Both the position numbers and the translations under genes were made by a program. DNA of 64,000 nucleotides from Trametes villosa (taxonomy: Eukaryota > Basidiomycota > Agaricomycetes > Polyporales > Polyporaceae): the NCBI GenBank assembly GCA_002964805.2, contig PUDQ02000020.1, positions 372,001-436,000 on the forward strand. Direction: 5' to 3'. Positions 45,380 to 55,594 of the stretch are shown one piece after another. Each line of letters opens with the position of its first letter. Position 1 is the stretch's first letter. The notes beneath the pieces were generated by a model that ran no database searches, was not told the DNA's origin, and was given only the letters and a program-made list of their open reading frames with translations.

Positions 45380-47546
45380 ATGGCATCTGCCCACATCGTT
45401 ACGTCGGGCGTCGTTGGGACCGCTAGGTCAGGGCAGTCGGTGTTTAACCGCATGGAGATCGTCCCCTTCATGGCCAACTCGATGCAGTTCTCCCTCTACG
45501 TGCAAGCGTTATGTGTGTGTTCCCCTACTTCCTGATCGTGCAGTATCTCATCATAGCTCCTGGCACCGCAGTGCACATGATGACCGAGGTCAACCCAGAC
45601 TCTCCGCACTCATACTACCAGATAGCCGGCATCCACGGCGCACCATACCAGTCATACGACGGCGCGGATAAGACGTTGCCGTCGACGCCAGAGTTCCGAG
45701 GGTACTGCTCGCACTACTCCGTCCTGTTCCCGACTTGGCACAGGCCATACATGGCCCTCATAGAGGTGTGTGTGCCCTTGCCGGCTTCCGCTGATGCCCT
45801 CCGTTGACGAGCTCCGTGTAGCAAGAGATTCAGCGCGTCTCGTTGGACAAGGCCAAGGCGTACACGAACTACAGGGACGAATGGATCGACGCCGCCATGC
45901 AGCTGCGGCACCCGTACTGGGACTGGTCGAAGTCGGCACGGCCGCCTCGAGAGCTCTATACGGACTCCACGCTTGAGATACTGCTTCCACCCCTGGGCAC
46001 CCGGGGCCCTATCGACAACCCCTTCAAGTTGTACAGGTTTCAGAAGCATACTCCGGACTTACCGGGGCCTTTCAATGAGCCGGGGTGGACCTCCGTCACT
46101 CACCGGTACGGGGTAGACTACGGACACGATGTCATCGACAGCTATGAGGAATTGGATGAGTGAGTTCTACATCTCCGTGGATTTGGCAGTCAGCTACACG
46201 CCTGAATACAGCAGCTTCTCGGATGCCGCGTTCAATGCGCGGAAGTCGGGGACCGGCACTTTGTTACTGAGCAACGAGGCCGATACCTGGGAAGCGTTCA
46301 GCAACGACAACCAGGGAAACCTGCCGTTTCCCGCCACGTCTAGCCTGGAGATGTTGCACGGACGCATTCACCACTACGTTGGCGGCGGGCCCGCCCGTGG
46401 CCACTTCAGCCATCCTGTGGTTGCCGGTCGGTGCAGTTCTCCCCTTACCAGTATATTCGTTGCTGAAGCATCATGGACCTGCAGCGTTCGACCCCTTCTT
46501 CTGGCTTCACCACGCCCAGACTGACCGTCTGCTGGCGCTGTGGTCCGCGCTACACCCCGATGTTTGGGTATCGCCTTCCAAAGAGCCCGACGGGACGTGG
46601 ACGATCGAGACCAAAGGCATCGTCGATGGCACTACGGGTACGCTATCCCGATCCTCTCTTGCTCTCATGCACGCTTACACCGACACATTCGGAACCAGAC
46701 TTGACCCCGTTCTACCGCACCGCAGACGGGAAGTTCTGGACGTCTCACGACCTCCGTGGGTCCACCGACGGGCTGTTCGGCTACTCGTACGAAGAGTTCG
46801 ACGGGATCGCGGATTGGAGCGACAAGGCCGCCGTGCGCGCACACGTGAAGGCGAAGGTCGAGGCGCTTTACCCATTCCAGAGCCTCGTCACGCAATGGAT
46901 GGAGTTCGACGCGGGGGCGTCGCAGAGCCTCTGCCCACCCCTCACTCGCACCTCCCCTTCGGCCTCCTCTGGGCACCGCGCGGTCCTTCGCTGGGCCGCG
47001 CACGTCACGGTGAAGAAGAACGCGCTCCGGGGCAGCTTCGCCGTGCTCGTCTTCCTCGGGGACGCGCCCGCGGACCCGATAGACTTCCTCTCCAGCCCGA
47101 ACCTCGTTGGGGACTATTGTGCATTCGTGAACCCGACCCCCGAGCGCTGTGCGAATTGCATACGTGTGGGCGATACCACTATAGGGGGCGCGATCGACCT
47201 CACGGACACCCTCGTGAAGCGCGCGGCGGTCGCGTCGTTCCATCCCGATGAAGTTGTGCGTTATCTGCGGCGGGAGCTGCGTTGGCGCGTGTGGACGGTG
47301 AGTGCAGCCTTTTCCCACTGTTCAACTCGAAATGGTCGCGAGGTGTCTGAACAACGTCGGTGTTGTGTCCAGGGTTCTGGGCCGCTGGTGCATCCTGCGG
47401 AAGTGGACCAGCTCGAAGTAGACGTTTCCGCCACGCCGCACTATCTGGTCGGGGACGACGAGGTCATGGTCGGGAAGCCGGTTATTTACCACCAGGTGAC
47501 GCGTGGATATCCAGGAGGGTGCCGCCACTCGATCGACAATGAATGA
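45380..47546 (+). CDS. Tyrosinase (polyphenol oxidase, type-3 copper)
   Basis: Oxidises monophenols and diphenols to quinones, the first step to melanin. Start at MASAHIVTSG; no signal peptide, as in mushroom tyrosinases. The CuA site has YYQIAGIHG (about 45.63 kb) and CSHYSVLFPTWHRPYMAL (about 45.71 kb), in which the Cys-x-His is the thioether-bridged pair. The CuB site has LHGRIHHYVGG (about 46.36 kb) and, after an intron, FDPFFWLHHAQTDRLLALW (about 46.5 kb). So all six copper-ligand His can be matched. The C-terminal lid or tail domain follows (GSFAVLVFLGD, SSPNLVGDYCAFVNPT, and GKPVIYHQVTRGYPGG near the end at 47546). This is the part removed to activate latent fungal tyrosinase. Intron 1 has two possible acceptors. 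About 600 residues. Confidence 0.93.
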
Positions 47547-47933
47547 GGAGTTGGCCTTGAGATGCAGTCACGGTCTTGGATACCGCCTGACAAGGCTGCG
47601 GCCATGTATGACGCGCCTAGGCTACACATGCGCGTTGTCCGTGAGGCGGCCGCACAATGGAAATCCCCTGCCCCTCTCATATTAGTCTTGACGCTGCTCA
47701 TCATCTCATTCAGCTGCTCGAACCCTGCCCCCACTTGCGCCCTATGAGCGAGCGGGTTTGTTGAGCCTCCGACAAGCTGGACAAGAACATCCCAATGTAT
47801 AACACCACGATCACAATCCCCACACGCTCCCATACAGGGTCCATATATCAACATTCAACCCCTTCCCACCCCAGCCTCCCCGTCCCAACTGCAGACTCCA
47901 CTCCCAGCTTAACCCTCTTCCGGCCTCGAGTCC
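47547..47933. other. Convergent 3' region
   Basis: 387 bp between the stop codons of tyrosinase (+) and the Thr/Val-rich protein (-). No gene seen; CT-rich near 47850-47930. Confidence 0.4.
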
Positions 47934-48370
47934 TCAAGCCCCGACGGTGATGAAAGTAGTGACCGGGCCAGTAGTGAAGAACGTCTCCGTGACGCGCTCA
48001 GTGAGCGTCGTCGTCGCCGGCTCGACGGTGACCTCCGTGAAGAAGTTCGTGAGCGTCGTCGTCGCGCGCTCCGTCGCGATGGTCGGGCGGCCGTCGACGG
48101 TGAGCGTCGTGACCCGGGTGACGGGCACGACGACCCGCTCTGTGATCACCGTCGTGTGCGGGCGCGTGGTGACCACCGGGACGGCGGAGGTGATGACGGT
48201 GGTCACCGCGTGCGCCTCAGTGGTCGTGATCGGCTCGACGGCCGGGACCGCGGCGACTGCAGGAGGAGGGCGCAGTGTTGGTCAGCGGTTAGAGGCGGGA
48301 AGGCAGAAGGAAGAGGCGCACTCTGCGCGACGGCGAAGGCAGCGAGAACGAAGCTGAGCTTGAACATCAT
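47934..48370 (-). CDS. Small secreted Thr/Val-rich repetitive protein
   Basis: Two exons (48322-48370 and 47934-48256, intron 65 nt) encode 123 residues. The start MMFKLSFVLAAFAVAQ is a good signal peptide. The mature part is low-complexity, with repeated short units of the kind T-T-V/L-T-x-x-x-V: VTTVITSAVPVVTTRP, HTTVITERVVVPVTRV, ATTTLTNFFTEVTVEP, ATTTLTERVTETFFTT. It has almost no Cys, Trp or Lys. Such Thr-rich stretches are often O-mannosylated in fungi. It could be a cell-wall or adhesive surface protein. No GPI signal is clear: the end is TTFITVGA. I do not recognise a family. Confidence 0.75.
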
Positions 48371-49158
48371 CTTTCCGGTTGACAGAAGTGGTTGGGATCC
48401 GGTAGTTGGCTCTGTGGAAAGCGACGAGGCTGGAGAGTGCTGAGGTGCCGTTCTGGTACCGTTGAGTTCCTTCTTATACGCCTGTCCTACGGGCCGCCGC
48501 GGTAATCTCAGGGAACCGTCCCTTGCGTACCGGCGGGAAGAGATGCGAGAGCAGCGCCGGTCAGGAACTGGACTGAATGCACATCTCTGCGGCCGGGGCC
48601 TTGCGGTAGTATGCGGCTGTACAGTGTTCTCCAAGCATCTGCAGGGATCTGCAGGCCTGTACCCGTACCACATGTACGTGTGGACCTGCATAATGAGCTA
48701 GAAAGGTTGGATTCAGCTGCATTCGCAGAGAGGTCACAAGTCTCGTACCCAACCTGCCTTGTAGCACTCCGTCGCGTTTCTCTCCTTGAGAGTGCGCGTG
48801 CATACAGCTCCCGTGCGGTCCAACACACCGCGGTGCGAACCGCATCCTCTTGCAACCAGGGAGGCAGTACGATTATCGCGCTCAAGCAGAGCACCGTAGC
48901 CGCGACTCACCGGCGCAGCCGATGGTAATGTATGCGCCTACACATATCGTTGCTTGCAGACGGGGACCTACGGCTCGTCATGCATGCCAAGAAAGCGGCT
49001 CTGAGTGGCCGTCGTACACGGACAGAAACGGGTGTTGATACAAGAGGCGGTGCCAGACTGCCTGTTGGCAGTGCAGTAGTAGGTTTACAAGACGGTCTGG
49101 CCATAGTCCTCGCCGAGCTCAGCCGCCACAGACAATTCATCTGCAGCGCACACGTCCG
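48371..49158. other. Intergenic region between the Thr/Val-rich protein and the nuclease
   Basis: 788 bp, both neighbours on the minus strand. It should contain the promoter of the Thr/Val-rich gene on the left and the nuclease 3' UTR on the right. No exon chain was found. Confidence 0.45.
48473..48478 (-). promoter_or_regulatory. TATA-like element
   Basis: TATAAG on the minus strand, about 105 bp upstream of the ATG of the secreted Thr/Val-rich protein, a usual position for a fungal TATA box. Confidence 0.4.
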
Positions 49159-51505
49159 TCATCCGTCCTCCTCACACAGAAAGCAGTCGAACTCACCAGC
49201 ATCCGGGTCACACACCCACAGCCGCACCACGGTCGGGTCATGGTCGCTCGCGCGCGATCCAATGGTCTCCGCCCACGTATTCACATGCACATGCTCGACC
49301 TCCACCCCCGCCCCAAAGCGCAAACCTCCGCGGCGCTGCGCGATAGCGTCCGAGACGAAGACGTGGTCGATCTCCTGCGCGTTCTGGTCGTACGCGTACG
49401 TGTAGCGCTCCGAGGGGGGCACGCCCGCGGCCTCGTTCGCGTCGTGCAGGAGCGCGGCGAGCGGGCGGAGCACGGCGCGCGTCGCGAGGTACTCGTTCAT
49501 GTCGCCCGCGACGATCACGCTCGCGTCGGGGGCGAGGTCGAGCAGGGAGCGTACGAACGTCTGTAGGAAGGGCGCATATATCTCGTGAGCAGCGTGCGTA
49601 GATGTGTCGAGGAACTGGGGGCTTACCGCGGTGACGTTAACTTGACTGAGACGGTGTTCGGCGTGACCGTTCACGGGCGGGCGGGCGTCCCCTTGGGCGG
49701 GAGAGCTGCCGCGCTTGGAGCTGAAGTGCACGTTCACCGTGTAGAAGCGTTCGCCGGAGGCGGTCTGCCATGCAGCTGCGAGAGGCTTGCGCGCTTCCTC
49801 CCAGGCGGAGTGCAGTGGCTCTATGCGCCCAGGGTTGAAGCTGTAGAGCGGATGTTCGTGAAAAGGCCCTTATGATAAATGCAGGTGAATGCAGACCTGA
49901 GCTCTACGTTGTTGTCGTTGTCTACGACTGGCTGGGTGGCAGCCGTGGCATTTCCCCGGATGCTCCCTGGGAGCAGGGATACACGCTCAGGACGCCACCT
50001 ATAGAGCATGAGTCAAGGCCTTGTAATGCCTAATGTTGAACAACACTCACAGGTATGCAACGCGGATATTGCCACCAGGCGCGCCACCATCCTTGTTATC
50101 CTCGGGGTCCACGTTCACGAACTCATAGTGCACGCCCCCGCTCGCCTTCTTGATCGCGTCGGCGAGCGCCTTGAGCGTCTTGTTCGCGCTCACGACACCG
50201 TTGTTGCGCGGCCCAGAGTCGTCCTGGATTTCCTGCACGAACACGATGTCGGGCGTGTGCAGGTAGTCGGCGATGTGCGAGGCGATGTGGGGGATGTGCC
50301 GTGAGCGTGGGTTCATGTTCTCAACCTATCGCGCTTCATGAGTCAGTCTCAGGACCTCCTGCTGGTCTAAAGGAGACAGGATCATACATTGTAGTCTCCA
50401 ACACGAATTTGGCATGAATGCGTGGTCGAGTTGAGAGTCGAGGGCGAAGGCTCCGCAGAAGGAGTCTCGAGGACGTCGGGTGCGGTGAGGGGTACGATGT
50501 AGTAACTCCCAAACTGCCCGACAGGGAAAGCTGTGAGTACTCGACGCCTTGCCGCCCTTTCAATACGCCATACCTGATATGTAACAACACCAGTAATGTT
50601 GGACAATTTCATGCCCATCATGGTCTTAGGATTGCGAGTACCGTCCATAGCACGCCCAATAAGGATAGCCTCGGGATGCGCGGGGGGTACGCCGCCTGGC
50701 AACGCAGCAATTCAAAGGTTAGCACTGTGAAGCCCAATATATGCCTTCTGTAATGACACATACGCGTATCAGTGTGAATAGTAAGGCCACCCCGCGCATT
50801 CCGCCCTGTTACTGGCCAGTCCCCATAGACCCAGATAGAGCCGAACCTATCCGGGAAGCTCGTCGCAGTGGGATACGGCACAGTAACGAGCTGCCCTTCC
50901 AGACTCTCCCAGAAGTCCAAGCCAAACTTGTCGGGTTGTAGGGCCGCATTGACAGATTCTAGCAGAGTCACATTGTTGGGGAGGGAGAGCCATCCGTCTG
51001 CACCAGTATCGAGTGAAGAGAGCTGGTTTCGAGGAGGCGTCCGGTCAACACCGAGGATGAGAGGCGTGATGGCGTGTCCCGTCGATAGAGCCTTGACCGA
51101 AGAGAGTTGGTCTAGCTCAGTAAGAAAGAGGTCGTTGTTGTTGGAGCGATACTCTGTCACTCGGCCCTGCACAGACACGAGCTCTCCGACCAGGACCAGT
51201 TTGGCGGCGAGGTTCCCGAAGAGGCGTAGGCCACTCGAAACTCGCTCGTCTTCAATACGCTCGCCTTGTATCCACGCGCCATACTTGTCCTTCGCAGCAA
51301 GCTGAGCTTAACGCGCTGCGTAATGAAGGTCTTCGCATACCTTCGCGGTCACAACACCGGTTACCTCCACATACTGTCCAGAGAGTGGTGACTGGAAAGA
51401 AGGGCCCTGGATGTCCGTAATCTTGACAGCACGGCTAGCCTGCGCGGTAGCACTCCCGGAAAGCAGACAGAGAGGTGCCAAGCTCAGTCTAGCGAGGAGC
51501 TTCAT
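49159..51505 (-). CDS. Secreted endonuclease/exonuclease/phosphatase-fold nuclease (ExeM/NucH-like)
   Basis: Predicted extracellular nuclease or phosphodiesterase. Starts MKLLARLSLAPLCLLSGSAT with a signal peptide ending near AQA. An N-terminal OB-like region follows (SGQYVEVTGVVT, then KYGAWIQ and LVGELVSVQGRVTEY), as in bacterial ExeM nucleases. The catalytic EEP domain runs from about 50.4 kb: VGDYNVENM (catalytic Asn), DIVFVQEIQD (metal-binding Glu), YTVNVHFSSK, VIVAGDMNEYL (Asp and Asn) and the end SDHDPTVVRL with the catalytic Asp-His. These are the usual EEP active-site residues. The last residues, CDPDAGEFDCFLCEEDG, add a short Cys-rich tail. Several short introns. Substrate (DNA, RNA or both) not determinable. 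Confidence 0.88.
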
Positions 51506-51893
51506 AGTGTATGCGGCGCGGTGAGTAGACCGCTGCCAGTGATGTCTGAGTCTATGAGGGCGTCGTGGAGATTCGTCGCGTCGGTCTACGTCGAGTTATC
51601 GAGGAATGCAGGGTATATGAAGGACGGAGACAAAGGCGGTCTCCTGGGGCAACGGCGGGTGGAGAGCTGAACAATTAAGGCTTGTCGCGCGCCCAGCGGA
51701 AGACACTGACAGGAAGCCGCGTTTGGCTCGCGGAGCGCCCGTGGGCCGTGGCGAGCTGCCCCGCAGGGCCGCACCGCACCGATCACACGCCCCGATCCCA
51801 TCTCGACGACACCGCCACCCCGTTCGCAGCTCGACTCCAAGTTGGGCCGTGCCGCCCGGGAAACGCTTTGTCAGTCCACCATCATCTCCTCCC
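51506..51893. promoter_or_regulatory. Divergent promoter between nuclease and LysM gene
   Basis: 388 bp between opposite start codons. It should hold both promoters. No TATA box or named site was clear. The plus-strand open frame extends upstream from 51723, but 51894 is the better start because the Cys cluster begins right after it. Confidence 0.4.
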
Positions 51894-53033
51894 ATGCCGC
51901 CTACACCAGCCGCCGTCTCGCTGTGTCTTGCGTGCTCGGCCTCTCTGCCGCCTCAGAAGGCTAACGCCCAGCTGTATCGTACCCAGTGCTGCTCGCGGCC
52001 TATCTGCCCAAGCTGTATATCCAGCAACCCGCGTCTGGCAAGGTACAACCCATGCCTGCGATGTCTGGCCGGCGTGCACGCCGTGAAGACAAGGCCGGCG
52101 GTAGACAGCTCGGCGCAACAGCGTAATCATAATATAAACATTGATGGATCGGTCCGAGACGAGGATGTCTTCGTACTAGAGGACGAAGACGAAGAAGACC
52201 CGCAGTCCGACGCAGACAGTCGATCCGAGGCGCAAGACGTCCACACAGACAACGCAGAAAGCGTTACAGATGAAGCCCATAGAGCGCCATCGACTTCCGC
52301 CTCTCCCAGCGGGGGGCCCTCTACGGAAACGTCCCGTAACTTGCCATCTCGAGAGTCCGGAGAGAACGCCCCCGCTTCCGGCCTCCCACCGAAGTATTAT
52401 ATCAGGCCAGATGACACGCTTGTGGGCATCTCACTCAAGCTCGGCGTAGACGTAAGCTATGAATCTTATATACATACGTCTCCCTAACTGACCGTATGCA
52501 TACAGGGCCGCATATTGTGCCGCTTGAACAACCTGCCTGTCAGCACCCTGCGCACTACCCCACATCTGCTACATACCCGCGCCTTCCTCACCCTTCCGCC
52601 CTCTCTCTCTCCACCACCGCCCTTGTCTCCAGCCGAACAGGCAGCGGATGAGGAGCGTCAGGCGAAGCTCGCGCGCGAGCGTGCGGAGACGCGCTTTCAA
52701 GCGATGACAAAGGAGGCTGATAGGAGCGTGGCGAAGGCGTATGTTGCTCTCGCGGGCTTGCCTGATGGCGAGACGGGCGAAGTAAAAGAGTACGACAAGG
52801 AGAGGGGGCTTCGGAAGAGAAGAGTCCGAACGAGCCTGGATGGCGGAGAGGGGAGCTTGGAGGGCGAGGCGATGGATCGCTATTTCGATGATGAGGAGTG
52901 GGAGACGAGGGAGCGAGCGGAAGGACGAAAGGCTGCCCTTCCCCCATTCCCTTACATCACGGCTGCTGGCCCCAGTAGGCCTTCTGGGAGTGTGGTGGAG
53001 GGAGAGAAGTCCTGGTGGAGGTGGAAGAGTTGA
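51894..53033 (+). CDS. LysM-domain protein with N-terminal Cys cluster (zinc-finger-like)
   Basis: Two exons (51894-52451, 52506-53033) encode 361 residues. The N-terminal 60 residues hold CLAC, CC, CPSC and CLRC pairs, spaced like a small zinc-binding treble clef. An acidic disordered region follows (DVFVLEDEDEEDPQSDAD). A LysM domain starts at KYYIRPDDTLVGISLKLGVD and continues after the intron with GRILCRLNNLPVSTLRTTP and LHTRAFLTLP. The C-terminal part is a charged helix (EQAADEERQAKLARERAETR), then a low-complexity tail ending WWRWKS. There is no signal peptide or membrane segment, so this is probably an intracellular LysM protein rather than a chitin-binding effector. The function is unknown. 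Confidence 0.85.
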
Positions 53034-53150
53034 TCCTGTCCTCATCGCATATCTCGGACACCTGCTCTTGTATCTCTGATGTAGAATAGATGTTGTCACA
53101 GTAATGTACCAAGTCCCACAAGACATCACACATCCAAGCCTACTGTCCGG
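53034..53150. other. Short convergent 3' gap
   Basis: 117 bp between the stops of the LysM gene (+) and the Myb/SANT-like gene (-). The two 3' UTRs probably overlap. Confidence 0.4.
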
Positions 53151-55094
53151 TCATAGTCCCCGCGTGAAGTACTTCGTCAGGCACTCCGCCGCCGCCTTCC
53201 GAATATCGTCGTTGTCCGGCCCGTTCTTCAGAATCTCCGTCGCGAACCGGACCTTTTCCACGGAGATGTCCCTCTCCTGTTCTCTGCCGTCCTGTGCCCC
53301 GGCGGCGAGGCTTTGCTGCCGCTGCGCCGCCTCCGCGCGCATGAGCTCCGTCCGCGCACGGCTCTCCTCGCCCTGCTGGTGGATCAGCTGCTTCAGCTCC
53401 GAGCACACGCTCAAAAGCGTCTCGGTGACGGCCGTCAACTGGGAGAGCGCCTGGGACATCTGCGGGTGGTGCTCCGTATGAGGCGGTGGTCGATTGACGG
53501 AGACGTCGCTCTGCGTGCGCGAAGCAGCCACCGTCGGGCGAGAGGGGCTTTGGGGAGGGGGTGGCGGATGCAGCGCGCGGGGCGCCACAGCGTGGGTGGA
53601 CCGTAGGTACGTCGACGACGGCGGCGACGCGTACGGCATGCTCAATGAGGGCTGGCGGTACTCCGAAGACTGAGAGAGCGACGTCGGGTACCCGTACGAG
53701 TCTGTTTGCATGGGTGGGGGTGGCTGAGGAGGCTCGGGGGAGGCTGCATGTGGCGCAGAACCGTTCTCCATGTTGTGGGACGGGCCGTTCTGTGCCATGA
53801 TGTGCGGGTCAATGCTTCCGTGCGCGTGTAAGCCCATCATAGGATGTACTGGGGGTGCGCTCGACGAGCCCGCTTCTGATGGGTCTAGAGGCCCGTAGAA
53901 GGGCGCAAGGAGGCCGGTTTTTGGGTCTTCTCGATACCTAAAGATGCAATGCGTGAGGGATCTCCCCATAGCGGGCCAAGAGACCCCTAAGAACGTACCT
54001 TCTCCTGAACAGATCATACCAGCCAGTCTCGTACCAACGGTCGATGACCTTCACGTTCAGAGTGCCAACGTTCAAGCCCGCAACTCGTGCGGCATCAAGC
54101 ACCGTCTCGACAGATGGCTGCTGCGCGCTCGGGTTCTCGGCCTGCATCTGGCGGAAGTGGTTTACGGAGAACATCTGGAACGCATGGATCTGCTTGAACA
54201 CCTCCAGATTGCGGTGGAAGCAGCTCTTCAGGGCGGTGTATGACTTCCTGCTCGGGAAGAGCTCGTTCGAACACTGCGCGACGATGTAAGCTCACGAACA
54301 CCGGGACTTCCCATAAGAATATTTCACCAACCTCGCGGAAGACAGTATTCATGCGCGTCCGGAACGCGTCCCAATGGTCGTCACTCGTGAGCATCCACGT
54401 AAAGAACCGCGTCTTCTCATCTTCCGTCCAATGCTTCGGGCCCCCGTTCGGACCCACATCCAGATCCTGCATGTCCCCCTCTCCGTCCTCGCCCAGGCCG
54501 TTCTGCGACACGCGCTGGCGGCGCTTCCGCGCGCCGCCCTCGGGCGCGCTCGAGTCGTGGTGCTTTCGCTTCCCGTGCGCGTCTCCGTTCATCGCTGAGG
54601 GCGACGGCGAGCCCTCGCCCTCGTCCACATCCCGCGGCTCAGGCTCGACGTACATCAGCTCCCCGCCGGGCGGCGGGGGGCCCTGCACGGCGTACGGCAT
54701 GACATGGTGCGCGTACTGCTCCGGCCCTGGCGCGACGCTGAACCGGTGCACGGACACATACGGGCCTGCGTTGGGGTCGGGCTGCAACGAGCGACAAAAG
54801 CGTCTGTCAGCCTGAACCAGTCGTGGACGAGACGGACGCGGACAGCTGAGACGCTGCCGCCTGGGTCGAGGCCGGAACGCACCTGAACCGTGTGGTTTGC
54901 GGGCGGCTGGCTCATCAATTGCATCGTGGGCGAATGCGAGTGGTTTGGGTCGGCCCCTGGCAAGGCTTGCGAGCTGGACGATGCCTGCCCGACATGGTTC
55001 ATCGCGCTACATCGAGCATAAGCATTGCTTGAACAGTGTAGATACGCCCAATTTGTAGGCGTGTTACGGCGAGAACGTACCTCAAAGAGGACAT
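53151..55094 (-). CDS. Myb/SANT-like putative DNA-binding protein
   Basis: Likely nuclear regulator. Exon 1 is short (MSSL plus two bases, from 55094). A disordered Pro/Ser-rich N-terminus includes a basic patch (KRKHHDSS, ARKRRQRVS, a possible nuclear signal). Near 54.45-54.25 kb, KHWTEDEKTRFFTWMLTSDD, then WDAFRTRMNTVFREC, FPSRKSYTALKSCFHRNLEV and FKQIHAFQMF form a helical Trp-containing module resembling Myb/SANT domains of basidiomycete proteins. VKVIDRWYETGWYDLFRRRY follows. The C-terminal half is Pro-rich and low-complexity, then a coiled coil (MSQALSQLTAVTETLLSVCS, about 53.46 kb) and a helix ending CLTKYFTRGL at the stop at 53151. I do not know the orthologue. The adjacent minus-strand gene is also a Myb-like protein. 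Confidence 0.72.
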
Positions 55095-55594
55095 CGTGAG
55101 GTCCTTGGCGATGTGGTTGTGACAGAGAGCGCCGAACCGGTTCGAATCCGAAAAGCACCGGCGCCTACTATGGGCGCCTACAGCGCAACGTACAGCTGCA
55201 GCCACCACTGCCAGGCGGATGCAAAGATGCGACATTTTGTGAGAGTTCACGCAGGGTCAGTCTCGGGCGAGTGTGAGCACGGAAGGGTAGTAGAGGTCAC
55301 AAGGCTCAATGCCATATACAATCCCGGATTCAGCAAAACTGAAGCCCAGCGACTAAGTACAACACACTACATCGAGGATCATTTATGGACAGCGAACACA
55401 AGGTGAATAAAAAGTCAGAAGCGCGCGCGATGTGCGGTACGGACAAGTCCAAGACATCCCAAGGGATTAGCACGACGTAACACTGTGGCGAGAGCATAGG
55501 CAGGATTTTGTGGTGGAAGAGGGGGAAGGGGGGCAGTCCGCGTTCAGGGTCCCACTGTGTGAGCGGCAAGAGGAAGAGCACTGGTACCGTACTA
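55095..55594. promoter_or_regulatory. Promoter region between two Myb-like genes
   Basis: 500 bp between the start of the left Myb/SANT-like gene and the stop of the right one, both on the minus strand. It should contain the promoter of the left gene. No exon seen. Confidence 0.35.
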
